Shown here: positions 44,005 through 54,483 of the stretch, piece after piece
Numbering within the stretch: position 1 is the first letter of the stretch
How the letters are laid out: every line of letters begins with the position of its first letter
DNA from: Roseovarius sp. 217
Lineage (GTDB): Bacteria > Pseudomonadota > Alphaproteobacteria > Rhodobacterales > Rhodobacteraceae
Assembly (NCBI RefSeq): GCF_000152845.1
Contig: NZ_CH902584.1
Coordinates: forward strand, 1,538,886-1,602,885
DNA: 64,000 bases
Direction: 5' to 3'
Notes under the pieces: model-generated
What the model was told of the DNA's origin: nothing
The model's database searches: none
Seen by the model: the letters and a program-made list of their open reading frames with translations, nothing else
Position numbers and translations under genes: made by a program

Positions 44005-44509
44005 CGCGACGCGGCATCAGGAAATGCCCCGTGGCTTGGGCAAAGGGACGGCTGCGATTGTCCTGCCACGCCTCGACATGCACAGAGGCATAGCGGCGGC
44101 CAGAGCGGTTGACCTGCGCCCGCGCATAGGCATCGCGCGGCAGGCCAGAGCGCAGATAATCCACTGTAAAATCAATGGTTTTAGGTAATCTCGGCAGCTT
44201 GCCTCCGACCACCGTCTCAGGATCGAACGCGCCGCTTTCGATCTCTTCCCAGAGCATACCCCAGCTCAAACCAATGATTGCCGTGATCTCTAAAAACGCT
44301 GCCGTCGCCCCGCCATGTAGCGCGGGCAGCATCGGATTGCCGATCAGCTTGTCCGCAAACGGCATCAAGGCCGTCAACTCATCGCCGCGCCGATCAAACT
44401 GCACCCCGAGAAAGCCGATATAGGGCACCCCCTCGACCAGCGCCTTGAGCGCCGCATCACGCCGCTGTTTGACCACCTGCACAGGTTCGGGACGGGCGCG
44501 GGCCATCAT
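43997..44509 (-). CDS. PaaI family thioesterase
   Basis: 170-residue hotdog-fold thioesterase. The catalytic region is NPMLPALHGGATAAFLEITAIIGL, with HGG as the usual hallmark. The C-terminal half is VNRSGRRYASVHVEAWQD. It is slightly long for the family because of an insert (WEEIESGAFDPETVVGGKLPRLP). It overlaps the upstream thioesterase stop by 4 bases (ATGA) and the MATE start by 8. Confidence 0.85.
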   Translation of the reverse strand: MMARARPEPVQVVKQRRDAALKALVEGVPYIGFLGVQFDRRGDELTALMPFADKLIGNPMLPALHGGATAAFLEITAIIGLSWGMLWEEIESGAFDPETVVGGKLPRLPKTIDFTVDYLRSGLPRDAYARAQVNRSGRRYASVHVEAWQDNRSRPFAQATGHFLMPRRDG

Positions 44510-44928
44510 TTGCCCTCCACGGTAAAGGTGCCGGTGGCCGTCGCCACAGGCCGCGCGTCGTCGTCATCCATCGCACGCGCCCGCACAAACGCCACAGAGC
44601 GCGTGATATGATAGCATTCCGCATGCGCGCGGACCCGCTGCCCCGGCGTCGCCGGACGCATATAGTCGATGCGCAGATCAATCGTCGCCGTGCCGCCGGG
44701 CGAGGCCGGATGGCTCATCGCCGCCGCCCCGCAACAGGTATCCATCAACGCCGAAACCGCGCCGCCGTGAATAACCCCGGTCTCGGGGTCGCCGACAAAG
44801 CGTGGATCGTAATCCATCTCGATCTCGGCCTCACCGTCGCCCATCGTCACCAACCGCATCCCAAGCGCGCGGGCATGCGGTAGGGCCTGCATGAATTGCT
44901 GTGCGATCTTGGTCCTTGCGTCGGTCAT
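44506..44928 (-). CDS. PaaI family thioesterase
   Basis: 140-residue hotdog-fold acyl-CoA thioesterase. It contains FVGDPETGVIHGGAVSALMDTCCGAAAM, with the HGG motif and catalytic acidic residue, then IDLRIDYMRPATPG. The ATG at 44928 follows GGGGAA. It leads a three-gene minus-strand operon: two related thioesterases and a MATE pump. The tandem pair may act on different acyl groups. Confidence 0.87.
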   Translation of the reverse strand: MTDARTKIAQQFMQALPHARALGMRLVTMGDGEAEIEMDYDPRFVGDPETGVIHGGAVSALMDTCCGAAAMSHPASPGGTATIDLRIDYMRPATPGQRVRAHAECYHITRSVAFVRARAMDDDDARPVATATGTFTVEGK

Positions 44929-45047
44929 GCTATTCCCCGCGGATCGTGATGCGCCCTTTATGATCCCTAATCCGCACAAGCTGCAAGAGCACCGGTTGCA
45001 TGGGCCGCATCTTGGTCCTAACGTCAAGAGAGCGAGGGGGCCTGCCC

Positions 45048-45416
45048 ATGTCGGATAAAAAACTGTCCTTCAAGGAAATGTGCGCGACATATGATGTCAC
45101 GCCGCGCACCCTGCGCTATTACGAATACATCGAACTGTTGCAGCCTGAACGTGACGGGCGGGCACGCTGGTACGGCCCGCGCGAATGCGCGCGCATGACC
45201 CTGATCCTGCGCGGTCGCAAATTCGGTTTTGCGCTGGAAGAGATCCGGCAATGGCTTCTCATTTACGAGAAAGAGGGCACGACTGCGCAGATGCAGAGCT
45301 GGATTGCCCTAGCCGACCGGCAGCTTGCAGAACTGGCCGAACAGCGTCGTCAAATTGACGACGCGATGGCCGAATTGAAGAAGTTGCGTGACGACACCGC
45401 GTCCAGCCTGTCCTGA
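45048..45416 (+). CDS. MerR family transcriptional regulator
   Basis: 122 residues. The winged HTH is FKEMCATYDVTPRTLRYYEYIELLQPERDGRARWYGPRECARM. A C-terminal coiled coil (about residues 75-115) provides dimerisation. There are no Cys metal ligands, so it is not a metal sensor. The start at 45048 has GAGGGGG ahead. It sits before a second, similar MerR gene and a fatty-acid operon, like LiuR/PsrA-type MerR regulators that respond to acyl-CoA. That role is inferred. Confidence 0.85.
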   Translation: MSDKKLSFKEMCATYDVTPRTLRYYEYIELLQPERDGRARWYGPRECARMTLILRGRKFGFALEEIRQWLLIYEKEGTTAQMQSWIALADRQLAELAEQRRQIDDAMAELKKLRDDTASSLS

Positions 45417-45472
45417 AAGGCTGACGCAAGGGAAAGAAAATTTCCCACGGGACGCGCTTACCTTGCCTTATC

Positions 45473-45513
45473 TTACGTCAACTTCAAAGTGACGCGACGT
45501 AGCGGTTACGTAA
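45473..45513. promoter_or_regulatory. TTACGT half-sites between the two MerR genes
   Basis: TTACGT at 45473 and the palindrome TTACGTAA at 45506-45513, with GACGTAG in between, recur in one 41-base stretch upstream of the second MerR gene. MerR-type fatty-acid or branched-chain regulators in alphaproteobacteria use ACGT-containing dyads. The pattern is suggestive only. Confidence 0.35.
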
Positions 45514-45587
45514 AGCCGCCTGGCTGTTGTAACCATGGCCCATGATCCGCAGATTGTCGGTAAATGTGCTCTGATATGGGTAAACCA

Positions 45588-45989
45588 ATGACCGACGATA
45601 TGATGACAATCCGCCAGATGTGCGACGTGTTCGAGGTAACGCCGCGCACACTGCGCTTCTACGAGGCCAAGGAGCTGCTCTCGCCCCGACGGGTCGGGCA
45701 AAAGCGGCTCTTTACCCGGCGCGACCGGGCCCGGCTGAAACTGATCCAACGCGGCAAGCGTTTCGGGTTCAGCCTCGAAGACCTGCGACAGTTGCTCGAT
45801 CTCTACGACAAGGGGGATCAGCAACACAGCCAGATTGCTGGCGCCTATGCTGTGGCGCGGACGCGTCTGGCCGAAATGGAGAAACAGCGCGACGAGCTGG
45901 AGGCTGCAATCTCTGAGCTGCGCGAACAGATGACATGGGGCGAGCGTATGCTGGCCTCGATCAAGACCAGCCAAAAAGCCGCCGAGTAA
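45588..45989 (+). CDS. MerR family transcriptional regulator
   Basis: About 133 residues. The winged HTH is IRQMCDVFEVTPRTLRFYEAKELLSPRRVGQKRLFTRRDRARL, followed by a long coiled coil. It is related to the preceding MerR protein (shared CxxFEVTPRTLRFYE pattern and RGKRFGFSLEDLRQLL), so the pair probably arose by duplication. Starts at 45576 and 45600 are also possible. It is 34 bases before the acyl-CoA dehydrogenase operon, which it likely controls. Confidence 0.85.
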   Translation: MTDDMMTIRQMCDVFEVTPRTLRFYEAKELLSPRRVGQKRLFTRRDRARLKLIQRGKRFGFSLEDLRQLLDLYDKGDQQHSQIAGAYAVARTRLAEMEKQRDELEAAISELREQMTWGERMLASIKTSQKAAE

Positions 45990-46023
45990 TCCGGTCCGGC
46001 ACCTGTTTTAGGGAGAGAGACAT

Positions 46024-47802
46024 ATGCCAAGCTACACCGCCCCCACCCGTGACATGCAATTCGTGCTGCACGAGGTTCTGAACGTGTCCGAACAGACAAC
46101 GCCCGGCTATGCCGAGCTCGAGCCTGACTTTACCAAGGCCGTTCTGGAAGAGGCGGGCAAGATTGCCTCCGAGGTGCTGATGCCGCTCAACGCCGTGGGC
46201 GATACCGAGGGTTGCGTCTTGGAAAACGGCGTGGTGCGCACGCCCAAGGGCTTCAAAGAGGCCTTTGAGCAGATGAAAGCCGGCGGCTGGACGGCCCTCG
46301 ATCTGCCCGAAGAATTCGGCGGGCAATACATGCCCTATATCCTCGGCACGGCAGTGGGCGAAATGTTCTCGGCCGCCAATCAGGCCTTTACCATGTATCA
46401 GGGGCTGACCCATGGCGCGGCCTCTGCGATCCTCGTGCATGGCACCGACGATCAAAAGGCCACCTATTTGCCGAAAATGGCCAATTGCGAGTGGACCGGC
46501 ACCATGAACCTGACCGAGCCGCATTGCGGCACCGATCTGGGCCTCATGCGCTCCAAAGCCGAACCGCAGGGTGACGGCAGCTACAAGATCACCGGACAGA
46601 AGATCTTTATCTCGTCCGGCGAGCATGACATGGCCGACAACATCATCCATCTGGTGCTGGCCAAAATCCCCGGTGGCCCCGAGGGGATCAAAGGCGTGTC
46701 GCTCTTCATCGTGCCCAAGTTCATCGTCAAGGAGGATGGCAGCCTTGGCGACCGCAATGGCGTGACCTGCGGCAAGATCGAAGAGAAAATGGGCATTCAC
46801 GGCAATTCCACCTGCGTGATGAACTATGACGGGGCCACCGGCTGGCTCTTGGGCGAAGAGCACAAGGGCATGCGCGCCATGTTCACCATGATGAACGAGG
46901 CCCGGATCGGTGTGGGCATGCAAGGGCTGGCACAGGCCGAGGTCGCCTATCAGAACGCGCTCGCCTATGCCAAGGACCGGCTTCAGGGCCGCGCCGTGAC
47001 CGGCGCGGAAAACCCCAACGGCCCCGCTGACCCGTTGATCGTGCATCCCGACATCCGCCGCTCGCTGATGGATCAAAAGAGCTTTATCGAGGGCGCGCGC
47101 GCCTTCATGCTCTGGGGTGCGGAACTCATCGACCGCTCGCATCGCGGCGATGACGCCGCCGCCGAGGGGCTGATTTCGCTGATGACGCCGGTGATCAAGG
47201 GCTTTCTCACCGACGAAGGCTATGACATGACCGTGCTGGCGCAGCAGGTCTACGGCGGGCATGGCTATATCGAGGAATGGGGCATGTCGCAATTCACCCG
47301 CGACGCCCGCATCGCCATGATCTACGAAGGCGCCAACGGCGTGCAGGCGCTCGATCTGGTGGGCCGCAAGCTGGCACAGGATGGCGGCAAGCATGTCATG
47401 GCCTTCTTCGATCTGGTCAAGACCTTCCTCAAGGAAAACGAGGGCAACGACGCGCTCAAGTCCGATTTCCTCGATCCGCTCAAAGCGGCCTCCAAGGACC
47501 TGCAAGCCTCGGCCATGTTCTTCATGCAGAACGGGATGAAGAACCCCAACGCGGCGCTGTCCGGCTCCTATGACTTCATGCACCTCTTTGGTCATGTCTG
47601 CCTGGGGTTGATGTGGGCACGGATGGCGAAATCGGCCCATGCGGCGCTGGAGGCGGGCACTTCAGATGAGGCGTTCTACAAGACCAAGCTGGCAACGGGC
47701 CGCTTCTACATGAAGCGCCGCCTACCCGCGACCGCCCTGCATCTGGCACGTATCGAGAGCGGCGCGGATACGGTCATGGCGCTCGAGGCCGAGGCGTTCT
47801 GA
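46024..47802 (+). CDS. Acyl-CoA dehydrogenase, long form with C-terminal domain
   Basis: 592-residue FAD enzyme oxidising acyl-CoA to trans-2-enoyl-CoA. It has the long form with an extra C-terminal helical domain. Key stretches are [17 protein letters not shown] (FAD contact) and [21 protein letters not shown], with the catalytic Glu in YEGANG. The same length class includes DmdC, the methylmercaptopropionyl-CoA dehydrogenase of DMSP breakdown; with thiolase and FadB downstream, a beta-oxidation role seems more likely. AGGGAGAG lies before the start. Confidence 0.88.
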   Translation: MPSYTAPTRDMQFVLHEVLNVSEQTTPGYAELEPDFTKAVLEEAGKIASEVLMPLNAVGDTEGCVLENGVVRTPKGFKEAFEQMKAGGWTALDLPEEFGGQYMPYILGTAVGEMFSAANQAFTMYQGLTHGAASAILVHGTDDQKATYLPKMANCEWTGTMNLTEPHCGTDLGLMRSKAEPQGDGSYKITGQKIFISSGEHDMADNIIHLVLAKIPGGPEGIKGVSLFIVPKFIVKEDGSLGDRNGVTCGKIEEKMGIHGNSTCVMNYDGATGWLLGEEHKGMRAMFTMMNEARIGVGMQGLAQAEVAYQNALAYAKDRLQGRAVTGAENPNGPADPLIVHPDIRRSLMDQKSFIEGARAFMLWGAELIDRSHRGDDAAAEGLISLMTPVIKGFLTDEGYDMTVLAQQVYGGHGYIEEWGMSQFTRDARIAMIYEGANGVQALDLVGRKLAQDGGKHVMAFFDLVKTFLKENEGNDALKSDFLDPLKAASKDLQASAMFFMQNGMKNPNAALSGSYDFMHLFGHVCLGLMWARMAKSAHAALEAGTSDEAFYKTKLATGRFYMKRRLPATALHLARIESGADTVMALEAEAF

Positions 47803-47829
47803 GGAGACACCGCAAGGGAGGAGGGACAG

Positions 47830-48042
47830 ATGCCGAAACGCTTTCGCCTCACGCGCCGCTTCAACGCGGCGATGACCGAGGATGGCTACCGCCGCCTGCG
47901 CCGGTTTGCGCAGGACTCGGGGCTGGACGAGGGCGAGGCGCTGTCCTTCCTCTTCGAGAATTTCGACAGCGTGATCAACGAGGAAACCTTTGCGCATCGC
48001 CTCAGGCTCTTCAATTCAGAGTTGGACGCGCGCAAACGCTGA
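47830..48042 (+). CDS. Small basic protein in the beta-oxidation operon, unknown function
   Basis: 70 residues with a strong ribosome site (GGAGGAGGGA). It starts [31 protein letters not shown] and is mostly helical, with an acidic middle and a basic end. The size and short N-terminal strand could fit a ribbon-helix-helix protein, but I cannot confirm it. It lies between two acyl-CoA dehydrogenase genes (27 and 25 bases away). Confidence 0.65.
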   Translation: MPKRFRLTRRFNAAMTEDGYRRLRRFAQDSGLDEGEALSFLFENFDSVINEETFAHRLRLFNSELDARKR

Positions 48043-48067
48043 AACCGCGGGGAAGGGAGGCCCGGCC

Positions 48068-49201
48068 ATGACGTGGATGACAGACGAGCATCAGATGCTC
48101 TCGGACATGACCGCCAAGTTCATCACCGATGAATGGCGGCCGCATTTCGCCCGCTGGCGCAAGGCGGGCATCATGGACCGCGACTGCTGGCTTGAGGCGG
48201 GTGCCCTGGGCCTGCTCTGCCCCTCCATCCCCGAGGAATATGGCGGCGCAGGCGGCGATTTCGGTCATGAGGCGGTGATCTGCATGGAACAGGGCCGCGC
48301 CAATCTGGCAAGCTGGGGCAATCCCATTCATTCCGGTATCGTCGCACATTATATCCTCGCCTATGGGTCTGAGGCGCAAAAACGGAAATGGCTGCCCAAG
48401 ATGGTCTCGGGCGAGATGGTCGGCGCGCTCGCCATGACCGAGCCCGCCGCCGGGTCGGATGTGCAGGGCATCAAGACCCGCGCCGTGCGCGACGGCAACG
48501 CCTATCGTCTTTCGGGGCAAAAGACCTTTATCACCAACGGTCAGCACGCCGAACTGATCATCGTTGCGGCCAAGACCGACCCCAAGGAAGGGGCCAAGGG
48601 CATCTCCTTGGTGGTTGTGGAAACAGAGGCCGCGCAGGGGTTCACACGCGGGCGCAATCTCGAAAAGGTCGGGATGCACGCGGGCGATACCTCGGAGCTT
48701 TTCTTCGACAATATCGAAATCCCACCCGAGAACATTCTCGGCGGCGAAGAGGGGCGCGGCTTCTACCAGATGATGCAGCAACTGCCGCAAGAGCGCCTGA
48801 TCATCGCCTGCGGCGCGCAGGGCGCGATGGAGGGCGCGGTGGAACGCACCATCACCTATTGCAAGGAACGCGAGGCCTTTGGCGGCCCGATCCTGCAATT
48901 TCAGAACACCCGCTTCAAACTGGCCGAATGCCAGACCAAAACCGCCGTCTGCCGCGCCTTTCTCGATGCGTGCATCACGGAACACATGCGCGGCGACCTC
49001 AGCGTGGAAAAGGCTGCGATGGCGAAATACTGGCTGACCGACAGCCAAGGCGAGGTGCTGGATGATTGCCTGCAACTGCATGGCGGCTATGGCTACATGC
49101 AGGAATATGACATCGCCGAGATGTGGGCCGATGCCCGCGTGCAGCGCATCTATGGTGGCACCAACGAGATCATGAAAGAGCTGATCGCGAGGGCGCTGTG
49201 A
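48068..49201 (+). CDS. Acyl-CoA dehydrogenase
   Basis: 377-residue flavoenzyme of the classical length. Signatures are [41 protein letters not shown] and the C-terminal [19 protein letters not shown]. Its catalytic Glu is in GGTNEIM, as in long-chain and isovaleryl-type enzymes. Because two dehydrogenases of different architecture share this operon, they may act on different chain lengths. The start at 48068 follows GGGAGG. Confidence 0.9.
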   Translation: MTWMTDEHQMLSDMTAKFITDEWRPHFARWRKAGIMDRDCWLEAGALGLLCPSIPEEYGGAGGDFGHEAVICMEQGRANLASWGNPIHSGIVAHYILAYGSEAQKRKWLPKMVSGEMVGALAMTEPAAGSDVQGIKTRAVRDGNAYRLSGQKTFITNGQHAELIIVAAKTDPKEGAKGISLVVVETEAAQGFTRGRNLEKVGMHAGDTSELFFDNIEIPPENILGGEEGRGFYQMMQQLPQERLIIACGAQGAMEGAVERTITYCKEREAFGGPILQFQNTRFKLAECQTKTAVCRAFLDACITEHMRGDLSVEKAAMAKYWLTDSQGEVLDDCLQLHGGYGYMQEYDIAEMWADARVQRIYGGTNEIMKELIARAL

Positions 49202-49487
49202 GGGTCGGAGCGGTGGTCCGCAGTGCAGGGTCGGAACCGGGGGTCTCACACCCCCGGACCCCCGTGGAGTATTTGCGGCAAGATGAAAAGCGCAGGTGCA
49301 CCCTGCCCGGCGCGCAGGCCATTTGGCATCAGTCACCGGAACAGGGCTTCACCTTGCGCGGTCATCGGCTCTCCAGCCTGTACCGCATCGCCGATCAAGC
49401 CACATCTCAGTTAATACAGGGTAAATCCGGATCGGCTTCATCTTGCCAAAAATACTCAAATTCGACATCGCAACAGGAACCCAACAC
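49202..49487. repeat. Intergenic region with two copies of a short interspersed repeat
   Basis: A 286-base gap inside the operon. A hairpin (CCGGGGG and CCCCCGG, 49237-49257) is followed by GAGTATTT-GCGGCAAGATGAA at 49267-49287. An inverted copy lies at 49437-49457 (TTCATCTTGCC...AATACTC). Related copies occur at 53611-53628 and 61305-61325. I see no gene in the gap. Confidence 0.65.
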
Positions 49488-50123
49488 ATGACGATCAAAC
49501 TCTACTGCTTTGGCGAGAGCGGCAATGCCTACAAGGCGGCGCTGGCCCTCGAGCTTTCCGGTCTCGACTGGACGCCGGTTTTTGTCGATTTCTTCGGCGG
49601 CGAGACGCGGCAGCCCGCGTTCCGCGAGGTCAATGTCATGGGCGAGGTGCCGGTGCTGGTCGATGGCGACGTGACCCTGACACAATCGGGTGTCATGCAG
49701 ATGTATATCACCGAGAAGACTGGCAAATTCGGTGGGACCACGCCGGAAGAGGCGCGCGAGGTGATGCGCTGGATGTTCTGGGACAACCACAAGCTCAGCA
49801 GTCCGGGCGGCATGACCCGTTTCCTGATCAACTTTCTGCCCGAGGATAAGCGCCCTGAGGCTGTGATCCCCTTCACCCAAGCCCGGCTCAAGGCCGCCTA
49901 CACGACGCTCGACACGCATCTTGCGGGGCGCGACTGGATCGTGGGCGAGGCCATGACCAATGCGGATATGAGCTGCTGTGGGTATCTCTATTACCCCGAA
50001 CCCTTCGGCTTTGACCGCGCCGAGTGGCCCAATATCGACCGGTGGCTGAACAATGTCAGCGCCACGCCCGGCTGGAAACACCCCTATGACCTGATGCCCG
50101 GCAGCCCCGCTGACCGCGCTTGA
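49488..50123 (+). CDS. Glutathione S-transferase family protein
   Basis: 211 residues. The thioredoxin-like N-terminus MTIKLYCFGESGNAYKAALALELSGLDW contains the Ser region for glutathione thiolate. VNVMGEVPVLVDGD gives the cis-Pro and TQSGVM the gamma-glutamyl contact. The helical C-terminal domain holds AMTNADMSCCGYLYYPE. The start at 49488 has AGGA ahead. It is inside the beta-oxidation operon, before the thiolase, so it may protect against reactive enoyl or keto products; this is conjecture. Confidence 0.87.
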   Translation: MTIKLYCFGESGNAYKAALALELSGLDWTPVFVDFFGGETRQPAFREVNVMGEVPVLVDGDVTLTQSGVMQMYITEKTGKFGGTTPEEAREVMRWMFWDNHKLSSPGGMTRFLINFLPEDKRPEAVIPFTQARLKAAYTTLDTHLAGRDWIVGEAMTNADMSCCGYLYYPEPFGFDRAEWPNIDRWLNNVSATPGWKHPYDLMPGSPADRA

Positions 50124-50138
50124 ACGAAGGAGACCGAT

Positions 50139-51350
50139 ATGTCTGATGCTTATATCTACGACACCCTGCGCACCCCGCGTGGCAAGGGCCGCAAGGATGG
50201 CGCGCTGCACGAGGTGACGGCCGCGCGCCTCTCGGCGCAGGTGCTGAACGCGCTGAAATCCCGCAACGGACTCGATGGTCACGCCGTCGAGGACGTAATC
50301 TGGGGCAATGTCACGCAGGTGATGGAGCAGGGCGGCTGCCTTGCGCGGACTGCCGTGCTCGCCTCTGATCTCGATGAGAGCATCCCCGGCCTCGCCATCA
50401 ACCGCTTTTGCGCCTCTGGCATGGAGGCGGTGAACCTCGCCGCCAACCAGATCAAGGGTGGCGCTGGTGAGGCCTATATCGCGGGCGGGGTCGAGATGAT
50501 GGGCCGCGTCGCCATGGGCAGCGACGGGGCGGCGATTGCCGTGGACCCGTCGATTGCGATGGACACCTATTTCGTGCCGCAGGGCATTTCGGCGGATATC
50601 ATCGCCACCGAATACGGCTTTAGCCGCGATGAGGCGGACGCGCTCGCCGTGGAATCGCAGCGCCGGGCCAAGGCGGCCTGGGATGACAAGCGGTTCGCGA
50701 ACTCCATCATCGAGGTGCAGGATCAGAACGGCCTGACCATTCTCGACCATGACGAATACATGCGCCCTGGCACCGACATGCAGACACTGGGTGCGCTCAC
50801 CCCGGCGTTTCAGGCGATGGGCGAGGTGATGCCGGGCTTTGATGTCGTGGCCAGGATGAAATATCCACATCTGGAGCGGATCAACCATATCCACCACGCC
50901 GGCAATTCCTCTGGTATCGTCGATGGCGCAGCAGGCGTCTTGATCGGCTCCAAGGCATTCGGCGAGAAATGGGGACTCAAGCCGCGCGCCCGCATTCGCC
51001 AGACCTGCAAGATCGGCACCGATCCGACGATCATGCTGACCGGTCCCGTGCCCGCCACGCAGAAAATCCTCGCCGACAGCGGCATGTCGATCTCTGACAT
51101 TGACCTCTTTGAGGTGAACGAGGCCTTTGCATCGGTGGTCCTGCGCTTTCAGCAGGCGTTCAATGTCGACCCGAGTCTTGTCAACGTGAACGGTGGGTCC
51201 ATCGCCATGGGCCACCCGCTGGGGGCCACGGGGGCCATCATCATCGGCACACTGCTGGATGAGTTGGAGCGCACGGGCAAGGGCACCGGCCTTGCCACGC
51301 TCTGCATCGCCTCCGGCATGGGTGCCGCCACCATCATCGAACGCGTGTAA
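50139..51350 (+). CDS. fadA: Acetyl-CoA C-acyltransferase (3-ketoacyl-CoA thiolase)
   Basis: 403-residue thiolase, the last step of beta-oxidation. Acylated Cys in [17 protein letters not shown], active His in [16 protein letters not shown] and second Cys in [12 protein letters not shown]. It lies just before the multifunctional fadB, the usual pair. It differs from the PhaA thiolase of this window in the Cys region, which supports a degradative role. AAGGAG lies before the start. Confidence 0.9.
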   Translation: MSDAYIYDTLRTPRGKGRKDGALHEVTAARLSAQVLNALKSRNGLDGHAVEDVIWGNVTQVMEQGGCLARTAVLASDLDESIPGLAINRFCASGMEAVNLAANQIKGGAGEAYIAGGVEMMGRVAMGSDGAAIAVDPSIAMDTYFVPQGISADIIATEYGFSRDEADALAVESQRRAKAAWDDKRFANSIIEVQDQNGLTILDHDEYMRPGTDMQTLGALTPAFQAMGEVMPGFDVVARMKYPHLERINHIHHAGNSSGIVDGAAGVLIGSKAFGEKWGLKPRARIRQTCKIGTDPTIMLTGPVPATQKILADSGMSISDIDLFEVNEAFASVVLRFQQAFNVDPSLVNVNGGSIAMGHPLGATGAIIIGTLLDELERTGKGTGLATLCIASGMGAATIIERV

Positions 51351-51365
51351 GAGGAGATGACCAAG

Positions 51366-53564
51366 ATGACTGATTTCACGATGGAAAAAGGCGCCGACGG
51401 CGTCGCGATCATCACCTGGGACACGCAGGGCAAGTCCATGAATGTGATGAACACCCAAGGCTTTCTCGACCTCGAGACGCTGATTGACGACGCGCTGGCT
51501 GATGAGGCCGTCAAGGGTGTGATCCTCACCTCCGGCAAACCCGGCTCGTTTGCGGGCGGCATGGACCTCAACATCATCGCCAAGATGCGCGATGATGCGG
51601 GCGAAAATCCCGCCAAGGGGCTCTTTGATGGGGTGATGTGGATGCATGCCATCCTGCGCAAGATCGAGCGCGCCGGCATGGACCCCAAGACCAACAAGGG
51701 TGGCAAGCCGATTGCGGCGGCTCTCCCCGGCACGGCGCTTGGCATCGGGCTTGAGATCCCGCTCGCCTGTCACCGCATCTTTGCCGCGGACAATCCGTCG
51801 GCCAAGATCGGCCTGCCCGAGATCATGGTGGGGATTTTCCCAGGCGCAGGCGGCACGACACGCCTTGTGCGCAAGCTGGGCGCGATGGCCGCCTCGCCGC
51901 TCCTGCTCGAAGGCAAGCTCAATGATCCGAAAAAAGCCAAAGCCGCCGGTGTGGTGGATGAGGTGGTGCCGGCCGATCAACTGATCGAAAAGGCCCGCGA
52001 GTGGGTGCTGAGCAACCCCGTGATCGTCAAACCCTGGGATGACAAGGGCTATAAAATGCCCGGCGGCGCGCCCTATCACCCGGCGGGCTTCATGACCTTT
52101 GTCGGGGCTTCGGCCATGGTCAATGGCAAAACCCAAGGTGCCTTTCCGGCGGCCAAGGCGCTCTTGTCAGCGGTCTATGAAGGCGCGCTCGTGCCCTTCG
52201 ACACCGCCCTCAAGATCGAGGCGCGCTGGTTCGTCAACGTGCTGATGAACCCAAGCTCCAGTGCGATGATCCGCTCGCTCTTCATCAACAAGGAAGCGCT
52301 GGAAAAAGGCGCGAACCGTCCCGACGTGCCCGATCAGCGCGTGAAGAAAGTAGGCGTCATGGGGGCCGGCATGATGGGGGCGGGTATCGCGCTCGTCTCC
52401 GCCATGGCGGGCATGCAGGTGGTGCTGATCGACCAGAAACAAGAGGCGGCGGACAAGGGCAAGTCCTACACCGCCGATTTCATGGATCAGGGCATCAAAC
52501 GTGGCAAGGCCACGGCTGAGAAGAAGGCGGCAACGCTCGATCTCATCACCGCCACCACGGATTACGCGGCGCTCAAGGGCTGCGATCTCATCATAGAGGC
52601 GGTGTTCGAGGACCCGAAGGTCAAGGCCCAAGTCACCAGAGAGGTGCTCAAGGTGGTGGACAAGGACTGCATCTTTGCCACCAACACCTCGACCCTGCCG
52701 ATTTCTGAACTGGCCAAGGCGTCTGACAATCCTGAGAATTTCATCGGCATCCACTTCTTCTCGCCGGTGGAAAAGATGATGCTGGTCGAGATCATCAAGG
52801 GTCACAAAACCGGCCCCCGCGCCGTTGCCAAGGCGCTCGACTATGTCCGGCAAATCCGCAAGACGCCGATTGTGGTCAATGACGCGCGGTTCTTCTACTG
52901 CAACCGCTGCATCATCCCCTATATCAACGAGGGTCTGCGCATGGTGGCCGAGGGCATCGCGCCCGCGCTCATCGACAATGCCGCGCGCCAGCTTGGTTTC
53001 CCGGTGGGACCGCTGCAACTGGTCGATGAGACCTCGATTGACCTCGGTGCCAAGATCGCCCGCGCCACCAAGGCGGCGATGGGCGACGCCTATCCGGATG
53101 CCGCGGTCGATGAGGTGATCTTTTACATGGAAGGCGAGGGGCGTCTGGGCCGCAAATCCAAGGCCGGGTTCTTTGACTATGACGACAAGGGCAAGCGTCT
53201 GGGGTATTGGCCGGGGCTTGCCACGCAATACCCCCGCGCCGCCGAACAACCCGACTTGCACGAGGTTCAGCAGCGTCTGATGTTCGCGCAAGTGCTCGAG
53301 GCGGTGCGCGCCCTAGAAGAGGGTGTTCTCGAGGATATCCGCGAGGGCGACGTGGGCGCGATCCTGGCCTGGGGCTTTGCGCCTTGGTCGGGCGGGCCGT
53401 TTGCCTGGCTCGACATCATCGGCACGCCCTATGCCGCAGAGCGGTGCGATCAGTTGGCCGAGAAATTTGGCCCGCGTTTCACGACACCCAAACTGCTGCG
53501 CGAGATGGCGGACAATACCCAGAGCTTCTATGGGCGCTTTGGCGGTCAGGCGGCCGCAGCCTGA
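51366..53564 (+). CDS. fadB: Multifunctional enoyl-CoA hydratase / 3-hydroxyacyl-CoA dehydrogenase
   Basis: 732 residues. The N-terminal crotonase part (about 1-280) includes [15 protein letters not shown] and [20 protein letters not shown] with the catalytic Glu. The NAD-binding part starts at about 320 ([21 protein letters not shown]), and the dehydrogenase catalytic His is in [15 protein letters not shown]. Two C-terminal dehydrogenase domains follow. GAGGAG is immediately before an ATG at 51357, so the ATG at 51366 with spacing 9 is preferred. A strong terminator follows. Confidence 0.92.
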   Translation: MTDFTMEKGADGVAIITWDTQGKSMNVMNTQGFLDLETLIDDALADEAVKGVILTSGKPGSFAGGMDLNIIAKMRDDAGENPAKGLFDGVMWMHAILRKIERAGMDPKTNKGGKPIAAALPGTALGIGLEIPLACHRIFAADNPSAKIGLPEIMVGIFPGAGGTTRLVRKLGAMAASPLLLEGKLNDPKKAKAAGVVDEVVPADQLIEKAREWVLSNPVIVKPWDDKGYKMPGGAPYHPAGFMTFVGASAMVNGKTQGAFPAAKALLSAVYEGALVPFDTALKIEARWFVNVLMNPSSSAMIRSLFINKEALEKGANRPDVPDQRVKKVGVMGAGMMGAGIALVSAMAGMQVVLIDQKQEAADKGKSYTADFMDQGIKRGKATAEKKAATLDLITATTDYAALKGCDLIIEAVFEDPKVKAQVTREVLKVVDKDCIFATNTSTLPISELAKASDNPENFIGIHFFSPVEKMMLVEIIKGHKTGPRAVAKALDYVRQIRKTPIVVNDARFFYCNRCIIPYINEGLRMVAEGIAPALIDNAARQLGFPVGPLQLVDETSIDLGAKIARATKAAMGDAYPDAAVDEVIFYMEGEGRLGRKSKAGFFDYDDKGKRLGYWPGLATQYPRAAEQPDLHEVQQRLMFAQVLEAVRALEEGVLEDIREGDVGAILAWGFAPWSGGPFAWLDIIGTPYAAERCDQLAEKFGPRFTTPKLLREMADNTQSFYGRFGGQAAAA

Positions 53565-53577
53565 CCATAAAACAGAA

Positions 53578-53612
53578 CCCGGCGCGCCTTGTTCGTGCGC
53601 GCCGGGCTTTTT
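53578..53612 (+). terminator. Intrinsic terminator of the beta-oxidation operon
   Basis: CCCGGCGCGC and GCGCGCCGGG form a perfect 10-bp stem with a 9-base loop, followed by CTTTTT. It ends the operon 13 bases after the fadB stop. Confidence 0.88.
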
Positions 53613-53628
53613 CTTGGATCAAATACTC
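53611..53628 (-). repeat. Interspersed repeat copy (GAGTATTT family)
   Basis: On the minus strand this reads GAGTATTTGATCCAAGAA, the same core as copies near 49.3, 49.4 and 61.3 kb. It overlaps the tail of the fadB terminator. Confidence 0.45.
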
Positions 53629-53675
53629 ATATCTTTTCGTTGGCCGATCCCACAGGCGAGGGTGAGGCACTGCGC

Positions 53676-54326
53676 TCAGAGCGGCAAAAAGGCATCCTGA
53701 TTGCCGCTAAATTGCTCCAGCGCACCCGAGCCGATCTCGTGCCAGAGCCCGTGCAGCGTTAGCGTGCCATCAGAGACTGCCTTGGCGACAAACGGAAATG
53801 TCATGAGGTTCTCCAGCGAAATCACCACCGCCTGCTTTTCGAGTGCCGTCATCTGATGCTCTGCATCGGCCATATCCTTGACCCGCTCGTAGCCGGGCCG
53901 CAGGATATCCAGCCACCGCCCGACAAAGCTTGTCTGTTTTTCCAGTTCCGGCGCATGGCCCGAGCACATTTCCATACAGCCCTTGACGCCACCACAGGCG
54001 GAGTGGCCGATCACGATGACATGCGCCACCTTGAGCGCGGTCACGGCATATTCCACCGCTGCCGAGGTGCCATGTTGACCGCCATCGGTCTCATAGGGCG
54101 GCACCAGATTGGCGATATTTCGGTGAATAAAGAACTCTCCCTGATCCGCACCAAAGATCGAGGTGACATGGACGCGGCTGTCACAGCAGGAAATCACCAT
54201 GGCACGGGGGTGCTGCCCCTGCTGTGCCAGATGCCGATACCACGACTGGTTCTCGGCATAGCTCGTGGCCTTCCAGCCATGAAAACGGTGTACCAGATAG
54301 GCGGGCAGGGGGCGGGCGTGTTCCAT
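53676..54326 (-). CDS. can: Beta-class carbonic anhydrase
   Basis: 216-residue zinc enzyme for CO2/bicarbonate interconversion. The zinc Cys and Asp-Arg dyad are in MVISCCDSRVHVTS. The second zinc pair is VIGHSACGGVKG. RNIANLVPPYE is a conserved substrate-side region. The start at 54326 has GGGAGAG spaced about 4 bases. Upstream it is divergent from a small conserved gene. Confidence 0.93.
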   Translation of the reverse strand: MEHARPLPAYLVHRFHGWKATSYAENQSWYRHLAQQGQHPRAMVISCCDSRVHVTSIFGADQGEFFIHRNIANLVPPYETDGGQHGTSAAVEYAVTALKVAHVIVIGHSACGGVKGCMEMCSGHAPELEKQTSFVGRWLDILRPGYERVKDMADAEHQMTALEKQAVVISLENLMTFPFVAKAVSDGTLTLHGLWHEIGSGALEQFSGNQDAFLPL

Positions 54327-54483
54327 GGTCTCTCCCGGGCTTGTGGCAATCGTTTGGTAGATAGTCCGGATTCGCCTCGAATTCGAGCGATAAATTGCGA
54401 CCATGGAAACCATTTGAGAACCAGCCAAGGGCCAATCTGCGCGCGCCGTGGGGGCTGATGGATCAAGGGACTGTGGGTGAGCC

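Noticed and set aside
46024..47802. Naming the long acyl-CoA dehydrogenase dmdC
   Set aside because: Length and motifs fit, but DmdC cannot be told from related dehydrogenases by eye, and the neighbours are general beta-oxidation genes rather than dmd genes.
49407..52136. Minus-strand open frame of 909 codons across the GST, thiolase and fadB genes
   Set aside because: Antisense to three well-supported genes and without any recognisable motif.
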